A DNA stretch of 64,000 nt from Zhengitettix transpicula (lineage: Eukaryota > Arthropoda > Insecta > Orthoptera > Tetrigidae). The stretch is from contig CM073591.1 in NCBI GenBank assembly GCA_037074705.1, positions 62,126,897-62,190,896 of the forward strand, in the 5' to 3' direction. Positions 24,038 to 36,663 of this stretch are shown in pieces; within the stretch, counting starts at the first letter, position 1; each line of letters opens with the position of its first letter. Below the pieces are notes generated by a model. It saw nothing but the letters and a program-made list of their open reading frames with translations. It was not told the DNA's origin and made no database searches. Position numbers and translations under genes: made by a program.

Positions 24038-26620
24038 CTGGAAGGAGAAAGATTGAAATAAGTTTTCCATTTTTATTCCCTTACAGAAAGAAGTTGGATG
24101 CAATATAACAGAAGTTGCATAAAACAACATTCCTATAGGCTTAAAGCAGCATTATTTGAAACAATCTAGTCAAATAAATTTAAGAAACATCATTGAGTCT
24201 GCATTATACATAAGGAACAATATAATTGTATTTGAAATTGATTGACTATGGTGTGTTAAATGTTGAATATGCTTTCCAGGCATTCCATTGTTTGTGTTAT
24301 GAAGAATTGTGTTCAAATTCCCATTCTACAGCTAAAGTTCTCTTCCCTATTTCCGTCAAGAAAAGCAGAGTTTACATATTTTTGAAATTTGGAACATACT
24401 CTTCCTTTCTTTTTAAGACTTTGTTTAACTTCCTTACTACTGTTCTTGATTATTTATTGTTCACACTAATTACCTCAATTTCCAAAAATTCAATCACTCG
24501 CTTAATTTTGTCTTTCTTCTGTTCGGCACAATATCTATTACACTTTCACTTCATCTTTTTCTAATTTATTTTCTTATACAACACAACCAATAAAAATCTA
24601 CTCAAAAAACGTCTCTACAAGTTAAATGTAATGTTTAATATCCAAACTACATATATATAAATAATTAATAAATTTTAGTCAACCTTAGGTTTTCCATCAT
24701 ATATAGTTGTCCACACCATACTTCGGCAGTAATAGGAATTGTGAATTGGTGTAGAATATTTATAAAATATTTGCAGTGAAGGCAGTAGTATGTTAGTGAA
24801 TGTTCTTGAAGTGCCCTTGCTATGTGTTGGCACATACAACACAAGTAAAATAGATCTACTATACATACAAAAAAGTTGGCCCTGTCAGCTAAAATCTTTC
24901 AACAAAGAGTGACATCCAGGTTGTAGACAAAAATAGAACCAAAGTGTGATGGTTGCCAATGTGATGCTAATAAAAGTATCAGGCAGCAACCATCTAACAA
25001 CTTGTGGATGTCAGTTACTGGCAAAAATTACACCAAAAATAAAAATAGATGAATCATGTTCCTGTGAATAAGCGTTAGCACTGTTAGATACGCCGTTAAA
25101 ATGTAATAAATCGTAAGAATTGAACATGATGTAAAAATACAATTTAATTTTTATGAAAATTTTCCAAACATAATTTATCAATAAAATTAAACATTGTGCA
25201 TGGATTACTATTGATTATTTATCATTTATGCCGGTACTTACTCCAAATTTGACAAAAATACATACTTTTTCTTTGATTAACACTGTAATGTTAATAACAA
25301 TTAAATGACGGTCAATACCTTTTACGTCAGTCAAAGCAGCAACAAGTAATGTTCTGCCTTAAAACTGTTCGTATCTGTAGAAAGTGAAAGGTGTGCCGGA
25401 CTAAACTGGGTTATAAATGTGGGACGAATGACATACAATGACGTAAATATTTCATAATTTAAATCTAGACAAAGTAAAACATTTGACGTAATAACGTGTT
25501 AGAGACTGTGATTAAAATAACAAATTGATTCCATTAACCTGACGTATTTTTGCTAACTTGTCATACCTTTAGATTTCGCAACGATTTTGCAAAGACAGAT
25601 GCAATTAAAGGTCGTTCAGGTCAGGAGTCGGCTTTTATATGACTTCCGGCACTCAAAAAGTTAGTACATTTATCTCCTAAGCATCATATGTACTAATTCA
25701 TAGTCAAAATTTTAAATAATATAAGTGGGGGATTTATTATGTCACTTGAGCCTGACCTTTCTCACATTTTTCACGAGTATAGAAAAAATGACATCTTTTT
25801 GACTCTATCTGTACCAGCAGACGAAATTGTCAAAGAATCAGCTGTTTCTGCATGACAATTATAGGCTCGGCAGATAGGTTTTGTCGGATGTAATAATAGT
25901 TATAAATTCTTGTTTAGTAATTTTACATAACACGTACGAAGAAAAATTTAAACGCCAACTCATTTTTATATTATTATATTTTTAGAATAAGAGCTACATT
26001 CAGTTTATGGAACAGAAGTATAGAGAAGCATCAGAAATATTGTAAAGAAATATTTTCCAACTTGTAAGAGAAGAGCAAGGTTATAAATGTTTAGAAATTA
26101 ACTATGGAATGAAAATCGTTTCTGAACTATAACATACAGATACTGGTATTTGCAATCAACTGGTTTTTCACTAGTATATTTTACATTCTGATTGTATTTT
26201 TAGTATTACGATGATTCATCTTCTTTACACTCGACGTTAGAGAATTCTAGACATTATAGTTCCCCTCCCATCCATCTTCGTTAATATACCAATGACCAAG
26301 TTTGTTGTTTGCTCTCATTCACAGCAATGCTGTAGTGATTAGGAAAACAAATCCTGCTAGTTCCAGTATCTTAATAATGAAAATTTTCACGTATTTATAT
26401 TAAATAGCGAGTTTTTTATAACCATGTAAGTCCAAAATATTATTTTTTAAATTTTCAGTTTAGTAAAAATGAACATGCTGGTAACGTGTGAGCTAGAATC
26501 TCTTGAAATATTGCTCCATTCTTCTCCCATAATTTTGAGCACGTCACAGATTCATTAGAATGTACGACATATCTAAGTTAATAAAATAAGCATATGGAAT
26601 GTAGTCTTTCTCGGTGTAGA
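24038..26620. other. Upstream region of pyruvate kinase, no coding exon seen
   Basis: Must hold the pyruvate kinase 5' UTR exon(s) and promoter. The stretch around 25300-25680 is less AT-rich than its surroundings and is a candidate, but no core promoter motif is clear enough to mark. No coding frame with family similarity. Confidence 0.4.
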
Positions 26621-26735
26621 TAATAAATAAAGTATTCTCGGGCTTCTAACCCTGTAAACAATTCTATTCGCGACGTTTCGGTGACGTTCCCTACCATCTA
26701 CTTCTAGCAACGATTCAATTGCGTCATATATTTTG
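26620..26735 (-). repeat. Penelope-like 3' end signature, copy 2 (minus)
   Basis: Read on the minus strand: CTAGAAGTAGATGG, a GGGAACGTCACC stem-like piece, CGAAACGTCGCGAATAGAAT, then ACAGGGTTAGAAGCCCGAGAA. This parallels the hairpin at 30657-30870 and the copy at 7411-7515. No RT coding part adjoins it. Confidence 0.5.
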
Positions 26736-27036
26736 AGTTGAATAGAACTCATAACATGATTGTTTTAGAGAATATACATGATAAGATCATGTATGCGGTA
26801 GTATACTTTGTTTGGGCCTTAAACTTTTAATGGTACTATGGATATTAATACATATTTACGTTGTTTGAAAACTGGAAGCGAGGTATCTTAGCTCTTACTG
26901 TGCGTTATTTCCACTGCATTCGTGTTACTACTTGCACGTAGAAATTCACATTGAGCACACTGCAACTGATAATTCAAATGAGAATTTCACAATATATTAA
27001 GGGCTTAATTCACGCCCCGAAATAGTCAAATACTCT

Positions 27037-27040
<4 letters not shown>

Positions 27041-27091
<51 letters not shown>
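27041..27091. repeat. (TA)n microsatellite split by an LTR insertion
   Basis: About 25 TA units that stop at the left end of the LTR-like block, and (TA)n resumes just after its right end (28122-28136). The simplest reading is that the block inserted into a single TA tract. Confidence 0.8.
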
Positions 27092-27094
<3 letters not shown>

Positions 27095-28121
27095 AATGCT
27101 AATTAATTAGGCCATTAATTGTTTGAACATAAAATTTGAATTGTTTGAGAAATCCATTATAGCGGTCTGATCGAACAAAGCGACAATGGAAAAGCGAACT
27201 AACTTGCTTTGTCGAAAAGTTAAAAATGGCGTATGTGCGCTCAAACTCGGGAGCACTAGGAGTTCAGTTTGCGGAAAAACATGGTGAGGAGCAGAACAAG
27301 TAATATAACTGTTAGTTGGTGGCGGGACATTTCAGAGGACGGAACAAATAATACTAGAGCAGAGACTAGCCGTCGTTAAAGTATTATTAAACAAAGTTGT
27401 GAATTTAAGGCAAAGTAAAAACATTCACGGGAATATTACCTCGTAAATATCGCTAAGTAAAAGCAGTTTTTACGTCTATAGCCAGCCGGAATAGTAAAGT
27501 TGCAGTTTAAGTCCAAAGCGGTAAAAGACTAACAAATCTACGAATCATAGGATTCGTACAAGGCAAGCAGACCTCAGATAGCTGACATTCAGGAGGATCA
27601 TCGGAGTTCCTGGGAGCCTATCAGTTTTGACTTCAATAGTGTAAAATCTGTGAATCTTAGAATCAGTGTAAAAGTTTGTCATAGTGTACTTCCGAAACCA
27701 AAAGGAATGCTCGTACCAGCTGGACAGATGTAAGTAACAAAACCAAAACTAATGATTAATTGCAAACGTAATTAAAGGATAGAGTCAGATTTCGTTCTCT
27801 TTGTATTGTCAATCAAAGTTAATTTCTTTTCTTTTTAATTTCTTTCTATCGACATATTGTTAGGTAAATGTGAACTGTTTCTTAATAAGATTTTAAAATC
27901 AATTTGTTGTGTCCATTATCAAACCCAGCAGAGGCCCTGAGAGAATGAGATCTCAAATTTTGTTGTAATCATCTTTTGTTGCCACAAAATAATAAAAATA
28001 TTTTGTTTGTTAATTTCGATATTTTCATTTAATGAAAGCCATCATTTAATTATTACATAAATGGTGCTTCAACGAGAGGCAAATTCTTTCATTAAATAAA
28101 GCTCTATGGTTGATTATTACA
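27092..28121 (+). mobile_element. Solo LTR-like element, family E copy 1
   Basis: A block of about 1030 bp starting TGTAATGC and ending ATTATTACA (TG...CA), flanked by ATAT on both sides as a possible 4-bp target duplication. Homologous over its length to 33110-34180; shared anchors are CTGTGAATCTTAGAATCAGTG, TTATCAAACCCAG...CCCTGAGA and TTTAATTATTAC. It carries no coding frame. Family type (gypsy or BEL/Pao) is not decided. Strand is assigned from the position of AATAAA-rich sequence near the right end and is tentative. Confidence 0.6.
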
Positions 28122-28136
28122 ATATATATATATATA

Positions 28137-28969
28137 TCGGGGCTTTCGGAATTTTCTGTGCTTCATGATGGTAGACACAGAGATTTATTTATTTAATATG
28201 TAAGTATCGATGTGACATTTTATTCAAATTTAAAGTATTTAAAAAATATCGTCTAATGGTTCACAAACAATAATTAGCATCGTGAGGTCAAATCTGCATT
28301 CTAACTATGCAGTAAGTCATCCACAGCTCCTGATTAACAAGAATTTGATCCCTGCCAACGAGTTTTTTCCAGCAATTATTGAGTTTGGAAACTGCACTGT
28401 TATGTTGAAAACTCGCAAGCTCTGCGTTTTATATCCATACATGAATGAAGTTAAGAAAATCTAGTCGTATTGAACTGAGATGAAAATAAAAAAATTATAT
28501 GAGTGAACAAATCCTCGTCACAGCGAAACCACTATACCAAGAACTGAGAATACTTGCTTACGTATTCGTATCGAGTTATACTTCGCTTTCAGTTGATTTA
28601 GGTGTCTAATTAAGAGCACTGTTTCCCTTTGGTTAATTAGCATTTAAATCTTCTGCTCTTCGTCTGACTCAATTGGAAGAACGTCAATACTTAGTACTTA
28701 CTCTATTTGTCACAATACATCGATGAATATGTTAGAACGCAACACCAGTCAGTTGAAACCGTTGTATTAAATCATTGCGCATTGGAGTCGACAAGGAGAA
28801 TGCTATAAATATATAACAACTGACAATGTTGCGAAACAGAAAATTATTTGTAATCATTTCCACTGGATGCATAAATTTATGTGAAATCTGCTCCAGTGGG
28901 AAAGTTACGAAGTTCAAGTATAGTGGCCAGCAGTTGTAAGTTCCAATGATAATTATGAAACTCCGTTTA

Positions 28970-29005
<36 letters not shown>

Positions 29006-30160
29006 AAGCATATGTTCTTTGAAAATATCTCACTGAACGGCAAATCATAACCTCCAATATTTTATAATAAAAAAATAGATGAATTAAATTTGGTTTCTCC
29101 CATGACTATTAGGTCTAAGTGTTCAAAAATGGAACTAAACTTTCTGCATATTTAATCTTATTTCAACAATATAATTACCGATATCAGATTCTCGGGACGG
29201 ATCCGTTTGCATCCTGCGCATACTATAGAGCACATAATTGTGAAACGCCTTAAAAATGAGTTACAATTGTAAAAAAATGCCGTGGCCCGGGACGAACGTG
29301 TCGAATTGTTTACGACGAAAAAGTTCCACCTCATTAATTTGAAATGGAAATGTGAGCACGTTGTATAATGTGCGGCCATATAATTTATGCAGGCTGATAC
29401 ATTGTAAACGGTTCGCGTTACTATGGCAATCGTACCTCACACGGATAAGATGAACAACAGAAGCGCTATTAAACATATGGCAATTTAATTATCTTGGGCT
29501 TTATGAAGTCACTCGGGAATGAGTCAGCTTTCTGCTTGCTTGTGAAATTCTGGATTTAATGATGAGGTACGTGATGTCCCCTTTCCACTGCACTGCACCC
29601 CAATTTCACTACAATTATCCAATCCTGGGTTATTGTGGAAATTTTTAGAAAAGTAGGCGATATAGGCCTAAGATTGGAACAATATAAATGACGCTGGGAA
29701 CAGGAATCAAGATTATAGAATTGGAATCTGTGCTTCAATCAACTGCAGTTAAGAGTCCTTCAAATTATTACTATTTTCAAATGTAATAACCTACGAATAA
29801 TAAATTTTGTTGTTTACTGTAAATAAACAAAGTATTCGGTAACAACAGCCGTTTAATACGTACACTTGGAAGTCTTATCGCGCTGCTAATATTGGTTAAA
29901 ATGAACTGAAAACAGGTTCTTTATTTAAAAAAAAAAGACAGCATGTATGTGCAATTTTGAAAATTGAATTGGTTTGTAATTAAAGAATCCTGCAGTGTAT
30001 TTAACATATAATCAAAAATGTAATACCCAGAACGTGGGATTGTTTTTCGCGTTTTAATCTTCAATTCTTTCTCATTTGATTAATGATACAAACGCACAAC
30101 CAGCATATACGTTTAAAGTTAAATTTTAGATCCATTGCGCCAAGCACGTGAACGAGTATA
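28137..30160. other. Intergenic, nothing recognised
   Basis: AT-rich sequence with a (TA)n tract at about 28974-29003 and another beginning near 30164. Open frames of 60-100 codons here show no family resemblance. Confidence 0.4.
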
Positions 30161-30656
30161 GCATAATATATATATATATATATATATATATCGGTAGCCC
30201 GACGTTTTTTACGATAAAGGTTTAGCAAAACTTTTAGACTACGATTGGGGTCTCACTTAAAATGGGGTTCTACAAACACAGTTCAAACTTAAAGAATATA
30301 ACCTTATTTGTTGCAGGGTTAAATTATCTAAAAGTTTGTGGAAAATATTATCCTGCATAATATTGTAAAGATTACCCCCATAATATCCAGAGGATGCGTC
30401 ATCTTCTTGCAGCCAGCACATATTGTGGAACACATCTTGGAAAATGCTGTATGTAAAATTTGTACTTAAAAATTAATGAGGATGAAAATCTTATTAAAAA
30501 GTATGCTGAAGAAGTCCGTCCCGCAAACTTGTAAAGAGTAAACTCTTTGGTTCACCGTGTATCTATCATTGATTAGTTTAATATCCATTGGCCACTGTTG
30601 ATAAAAGCAGAAAACTATGTAATTATTATCTTTCACTTCCCAAAAATCATTCTATA

Positions 30657-30870
30657 TCAATATATTGTTCTCGGAGTTCAACCGGGTTTTGCATAATTGT
30701 CGAACGCAACGTTTCGACGACTAAAAGCTCTGTCGTCATCTTCTAGGCCATCTAGGGCCACGGCATTTTTTACACTTCGCCTAGAAGATGACGACAGAGC
30801 TTTTAGTCGTCGAAACGTTGCGTTCTACAATTATGCAAAACCCGGTTGAACTCCGAGAACAATATATTGA
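30657..30870. repeat. 92-bp-arm hairpin of Penelope-like 3' ends
   Basis: Arms 30657-30748 and 30779-30870 are reverse complements over 92 bp with a single mismatch, separated by a 30-bp spacer. Each arm holds CTAGAAGATGACGAC, an AGAGCTTTTA loop, GTCGTCGAAACGTTGCG and then AAAACCCGGTTGAACTCCGA. The inner part resembles a hammerhead fold (an altered CUGANGA core, a perfect GACGAC/GTCGTC stem II, and GAAAC). Two tails face each other with almost no divergence, so the inverted pair is young or kept alike by conversion. Confidence 0.75.
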
Positions 30871-30881
30871 ACAACTGCACC

Positions 30882-30888
30882 GGGAAAG

Positions 30889-30937
<49 letters not shown>

Positions 30938-31499
30938 CAACAGGCTACATGAGGGTGATCCACATTGGGCAACTCCCCTTTCATAGCATAGGAAGGGATT
31001 TGAAAGGGGGGATGCGGAAGGGTAGAGGAAGGTAGCCAAGGGTTACTACGGTCCCCGGGCTATGGTTTAAGGATCCTACCCGGTATTCGCCTAAAGAAAT
31101 GCAGGGAAAACCCTAGGAAAACCTGCATCGGGTAGGTCGGGCATTGGGTACTTGTCCCACGCCCTTCCAATAGCGGGAGAGGAGTTTGCTGTGGGGACGC
31201 AGCATTCCCTTCTCCGTGCCTCGACCAGTTTAGGAGGCAGCTGGCCGACTATTCCAATGGGAATAGCGGACAACTCTTACCGTATGCCCAAGGTCTGTGA
31301 CCCCGGAACATACACCTCTCAAAACAGGCCGAGGTGCCTCGGCTTGTGGGAACCTTAGTTCAAAAACGGAGAGGAAAAGGCATACCCAAAGGTAGCCCCT
31401 TCGTATCTCTCCTAAAAGGTTCTGCCTGCGAGAGAAAACCCTCGCAGGTTACCTGTGAGAGAATCCTCTCGCAGGCTTTCTGTTGATGGGAAAGGCTTT
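30882..31499 (-). mobile_element. Tailed retroposon family A, copy 1 (full length, minus)
   Basis: The body 30935-31487 is flanked by a 12-bp target-site duplication GGGAAAGGCTTT at 30882-30893 and 31488-31499. On its sense (minus) strand it starts with two GCCTGCGAGAG/CTCTCRCAGG-type hairpins and runs through a GC-rich body to GTAGCCTGTTGCCC. It ends in a (TA)n tail (30894-30934) rather than poly(A). The duplication and 3' tail show target-primed insertion. The family has eight copies in this window. Confidence 0.8.
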
Positions 31500-31619
31500 T
31501 TTTTTTAGGGCAACAGGCTACATGAGGGTGATCCACATTGGGCAACTCCCCTTTAATAGCATAGGAAGGGATTAGAAAGGGGGGATGCGGAAGGGTAGAG
31601 GAAGGTAGCCAAGGGTTCC
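31500..31619 (-). mobile_element. Tailed retroposon family A, copy 2 (5'-truncated, minus)
   Basis: Directly abuts copy 1 and contains only the last ~113 bp of the family (TAGCCTGTTGCCCT end) with a poly(A) tail seen as a T-run on the plus strand. Strong 5' truncation is usual for LINE-mobilised elements. Confidence 0.75.
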
Positions 31620-33109
31620 CAATCTTTGATCATTCTATATCAGTTTGCAAGTAGTTTCGACAGAGGGAGGGATCACATGTCGCGAAGCAAGCCCTAATAT
31701 TTAAAAATCTCAAACTCACGATCAGAGCTACGATAACAGTAAAATGTCATATATTGGCGGTTTCAGAAATCACGGAGAAAATGTGGAATTTTAGGGAATG
31801 TTTCCACAGTTTATTTTTCTACATTTAATGATAACTTAGTGAAGTTTTTATGATTCTTTCTGTGCTCTCGTTCTAAATTAAAATACATGCTGAGATTTCT
31901 GATCCTGTTTAATATATATTTCTTTAGTAATATATTAATAACATTTGCATTTTTTACCATTTTAAGCATACGTAGACCACTTTCCATTCGTATTGTTTCC
32001 TCAATATCCAAACTTGCTTACACAACCTGAATTCGACACTAGAAGACAATACAAAACTGATAAAAAAAAATTAAATAAATAAATGAGAAAATCTGAGAGG
32101 TGAAAGAAAATTTACATGTACGAGAATGTACTGTTCTCGTTTTAATATTGTACAGCATTAGTAAAGGCTCACGAATATTATTCTAAATTTGTTAAAAGAA
32201 CTGAATATCCTAGGGAGGGCGGACATTACCATTGTCAGACGGACTGAAAGGGTGGAAGGTTTGCACAAATTTATGGGCATGAAAATCTGGACGAGCTCCA
32301 AGTTATCAAAAGAACTTGAAATTTCTCGCTCCGGCTAAGAAAAGCAGATCGAAGGGTAAGAATGCCTTTAGTATTGGCGTAAGACGTTTGTATGAAAGTG
32401 TGTGGCAAACTCGTGCGGTGAAAAAAAATCGTCTTCACAAACAGAAGTCAAGAACTATAAATAAGTGCAGAAAAAGAATATGCCGCCCAGTTTTTTTTTA
32501 TTGAGATGGGAAGATCACAGGTTAAGTTGATTGTTATGAGAGGAAGCTTTACTGTGAACAGTTTGTTATTTAGAGAGGGGTAGATTTTGTTGGGAAAAAT
32601 AACGGTGGCAGTTGGTTCAGGATGCCTGTAGAGTTCATCTTTTTCATCCCAAGGGAGATCCAGTGTCGATGAAGGACACCCATAGCCAAGGTCGAAACTT
32701 GCCAAAATATACCTTTTTTTTTGCTTAAATTTTCATTTAAGTTTTCCGGCGCTGACATTTTGATATACCTGAGATTTAAAGTAAATAATTCTAATTTAAA
32801 ATAAGTTCCCTGAGATGAATGAATCTAATATGTTCTATTCAATACCAAAGTTTATTTGTCAATAAATTTATTCATGTTAATTAAATTAAGTTATTTGAAT
32901 TTGTATTAAAAACTCTAAAATTTAACATTACCTATCTTACTTAACTCTTATGGTAGAAAATAGGGAAAAAAAACAATTGATGGTAAAATACTTGAAAAAG
33001 ATCGCTTACAATATTTGTTGTTGTTTTTCAAATTACACCAAATCAGGGGTACAATTAATTCATTTTAAAGTAATATCTCAGATAAATAAGACCGTTACCA
33101 ATAATATAT
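31620..33109. other. Intergenic, nothing recognised
   Basis: AT-rich except for a moderately GC-richer part at about 32210-32720 that holds overlapping short open frames on both strands without recognisable similarity. Confidence 0.4.
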
Positions 33110-34180
33110 TGTAGTAATTGGTAATTAAGACATTGTGCTAATTGGAAAGTTGGATTGTAGAGGACTCATTATTAGTGGATATAGAGTGGACGCCGCAACA
33201 ATCCGGCAAGGCAAAGAAAGTATTGTTGTCGATCGGCTGAGAATTTTACGCGCTCAAAATCTACGAGACGAAGAGGGCAGTCGGGCATAGAACATCGAGG
33301 TGTAAAGACCAGAAAATTCATATTATAAGAAGTTTTGCAGTCGGGCAGCGGACCGCAAATAGAACAGTTTGATAGCAGTTACAAACATGCTCTAAAATAT
33401 TGAAAAGTAAAGCAATCTTCAGTCGGGAAGGAGAGAGTGAAACTAATGTTGTAATCGGTGGCCGAGCATAAATTCAACCTGCTGGCCATAGACAAACCAA
33501 GGAAGTACATTTCCAACTAAAGTCACGAGATCTGCAAATCCAGGTTGCAGCAAAGCATCGAGAACCTACCAATTTGTGTTAGACCAACTAACAAAACTAC
33601 GCCAATTAGAATTTGTTGACATTTAGAGTCTGTGAGTACTAGAATCAGTGATATCCCCAAATTTTGTGCACGAAAAACCTAAAATGAGACCTGGGCGGCC
33701 GTAAGTAGAGAAACTTTTAAAATCATATTGTAAACCGTTTTTAAAAGATAAAAGTCAGATCGTTCTTTAATTTTAATTATTTAATTATCGATAAAATGAG
33801 ATCGTTAATTTCTGATGAAATTTAAAACTGTTTAAATTCAATCTGTAGTGTTATTTCTTCCACAACAAAGTTCGTCTATGTTTCAGACGCATTAACTTCC
33901 ATAAAAGGTAAATGTAATTTTGATTGTATAAATTCACCCATTTATCAAACCCAGTTTAAGACCCTGAGATCCCAAATATTATTGTGTATTTAAAATTGTT
34001 AATAAATTTTGTTAATTGTTCAAGTATAATCTTTTTATTTAAAAGACGCCATTTATTTAATTATTACGATATTGTAAGAGCTGAACGGATATTTTTGTTG
34101 GTAATAAATTTGTTTAAATAATATCCTGGTAAATAAACTTTTTAAAGTGATCAAATCACTATTTATTGCTTCATTCAACA
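33110..34180 (+). mobile_element. Solo LTR-like element, family E copy 2
   Basis: A block of about 1070 bp beginning TGTAGTAATTGG and ending TTCATTCAACA, with ATAT on both sides. Diverged homologue of 27092-28121; shared anchors include ACTAACAAAACTACG, CTGTGAGTACTAGAATCAGTG, TATCAAACCCAG, CCCTGAGATC and TTTAATTATTAC. No coding frame. The exact ends are inferred from TG/CA and the duplication. Confidence 0.55.
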
Positions 34181-34586
34181 ATATCCGTAAGCACCAAACA
34201 AGACACTAGGCTGCATCTCATTTCCTAATTTATTCAAGGTCATGCATGAGCTTTAAGATGGCTAGTAATATATTTAGATAATAAGGCTTCAAGTCTCAGG
34301 TTTTCATTACTAAACATGGTTGCATGGCATCCCAGATCATCAAACATTAAAGTGCTGGAGGGTCAGACGTCTTCGTAAGACACGGTTAGTAGTCGAGGAA
34401 GTGGATTGGTGTCGGTACAGAACGTCAAAATAAATTATGACTTACCTTTACAATTAACCAATATTGAAAAATTTTCACATGATTCGTGTTAAATTGATCG
34501 GTATTTACATCTAAATTTATATTTTAAAAAGGAACATGTACGTATCAGAGTATTCATAATTTTATTACTTTAATTTAATTTTATGT
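34181..34586. other. Intergenic, nothing recognised
   Basis: Short AT-rich stretch between the LTR-like block and the next retroposon copy. Confidence 0.4.
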
Positions 34587-34960
34587 ATTTTTTAGAGTAA
34601 CAGGCTACATGAGGGTAAGCCACGTTGTGGCTGCTCCCATTTAATCCCATAGGAAGTGTTTTTTAAAGGAAGGGTTGGGAAGGGAGTGTTAGGTAGTCAA
34701 GGGTTAACTAGGACCCTCGGGCAGTAGTTTAAGGATCGTACCCGGCATTCGTCTGAAAGTGATGCCGTGCAAACCCTATTCACCCTGCATCAAGTATGCC
34801 GGGCTCTTGGTACTTGTCCCAAGCCCATCCGATGACGGGAGAGAAGTTTTCTGTGGGCTCGCAGCATTCCCTTCTCCGTACCTTGACCAGTTTACGAGGC
34901 AGCTGGAGAAGAAGGCACCCCAAAGGTGCCCAGCTCTTTGGGAGGCTTCCTTGTTGTCCC
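34587..34960 (-). mobile_element. Tailed retroposon family A, copy 3 (diverged, minus)
   Basis: The T-run at 34587-34593 followed by AGTAACAGGCTACATGAGGG marks the 3' end of the element on the minus strand. The body can be followed to about 34960 with many differences from other copies (for example GGCTGCTCCCATTTAATC for GGGCAACTCCCCTTTAATA). It is an older or different subfamily, and its 5' hairpin part is not recognisable. Confidence 0.65.
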
Positions 34961-35386
34961 TGTTGCTTGATTTTACTTTTATATTTGGTCCATTTTTTGG
35001 TTTTAAACGTAGAAGGCAGTGTCTCAGTTATTTCAGGAAAAAGTTTATGAAATCAGGTGACCCGTATATTGATTATCGCCAATTTCCAAGTTAAGGCTTT
35101 TCAAAATTATTTTATACGAAATGACAGCAACGTTATTCGATTGCTTTAAATCGTGACCGCACTAGAGCGAATTCAGTGGGCATCGTCGGATTACGCATAT
35201 TGCTGCAGATAAGGTTTACCCGACCCTGCTAAACTGATTATGCAACGAAAGGTCACTTCAATCATAATTCAGTAAGAAAATACGACAGACCATTCAAGGG
35301 TACACAAATCTAGACGACGACAGAAAAATAAGCGTGTGGTTTACAGGTGTTTCTAAAGTTGTGCTATTTTTATATTAAGATGGACA

Positions 35387-35476
35387 ATCCCCCCCTTTCA
35401 AATCCCTTCCTATGCTATTAAAGGGGAGTTGCCACCATGTGGTTTTCCCTCAAGTAGCCTGTTGCCCTAAAAAAAA
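35387..35476 (+). mobile_element. Tailed retroposon family A, copy 4 (5'-truncated, plus)
   Basis: Only the last ~80 bp of the family (CCCCCCTTTCAAATCCC to GTAGCCTGTTGCCCT) plus a short poly(A) tail. Sense strand is plus. Confidence 0.75.
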
Positions 35477-36663
35477 CCGTATCGTAATGTATAGGTTGTA
35501 AACAAAATTCATGTCCTATATATTTGTTGGGAAGCGTCTACCATCCGTCTACATTACGACCTGTCTACTGTTATTTTTCTCAATCTTTTTGCTTCACACG
35601 TGGCACGCAATAGTCATAATAGTTGCTTTGATATATGATCAACGATATCAGGCCACGACTACTATGTGAGATAATTTTGTGGACGTAAAATTGGCAGTGA
35701 ATATTGTAGAATTGCTGTTTTAAAGAGATACCGACTCTCGAGGAGTAATTAGCATGTGCTTTGATTGAGAATCAAAATTAAAAGTTACATGGAAATAAAA
35801 TATATTTCGTGCTATTCCAGTTCCAGTATTGGAAAAGATGAAACACATCAAACAGGGTAAAATGGGAGACTAAGGAAATATGATTATATAGGTGACAAGT
35901 ATGACAGTAGTTGTGAAACTTTGTGGTTGTTTTCCTCGTACTTTGGTCTTTAAAATATGTTAAACCTGAGCTATAATACAGAATCACGTGTTTTTTTACA
36001 AATAAGATCGGTGGGCCTGAAAATTGAGAAACAATCGCAGAAAGACGTTTAAGTATGCGAATCTAAAGACAGGAAGAATATTATTTCTTTTTTATTTTTA
36101 CAAACCGAGCACAGTAATGGTAAGGGAATAACTCAAAGATGTTCTATATATTTTTAAGTAAAGATCTACTAAAGGGCCGGTTCTATTTTCCCACTAGAGT
36201 ATTCCTATACCTGATTTTTGTAAACTAGTGTACCACATATCGGAGCTTAACGTTACATTTAATCTCCCAAACAATTTTTCTGAAGTTATTGTTTTTATAT
36301 CGTTATTTTAAGCCAGCGATCACATTAATTAAATCTTCATTAAACTAATATATTAAATTAAATAGTATCCGAACATTTGAAAGTGAAACTTCGAATGGCA
36401 CGATAGGGTAAGTAAAATTCCTGTAAATAGGAGTGTAACGTAACGGAAAGTGTGCAATGGAAGTTAGGTTACGTCTTGCAAAAGCAAAGTAGCAATCAGA
36501 ATCCGCCACAGCTGCAACGTGTACATTTAAACATAACTTTTAAATTCAGTAATCTCTATCGTAATAGTGTTACAACGAATCGATTATAAACTGTCCGATT
36601 CGTTACGTTTTCTCTCGCAGGCAAGCGCTAGTAAAACGACTACAGTTTTATATGGTCTAGTGT
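35477..36663. other. Intergenic, nothing recognised
   Basis: No coding frame with similarity and no structural repeat. A stray TTTCTCTCGCAGGC near 36610 matches the 5' hairpin of retroposon family A and may be a fragment. Confidence 0.4.

Noticed and set aside
31152..31358. 68-codon frame repeated in several places (also 36786-36992 and 46491-46697)
   Set aside because: It lies inside retroposon family A, antisense to the tail. Repetition reflects element copies, so it is not annotated as a gene, though listed as worth testing.
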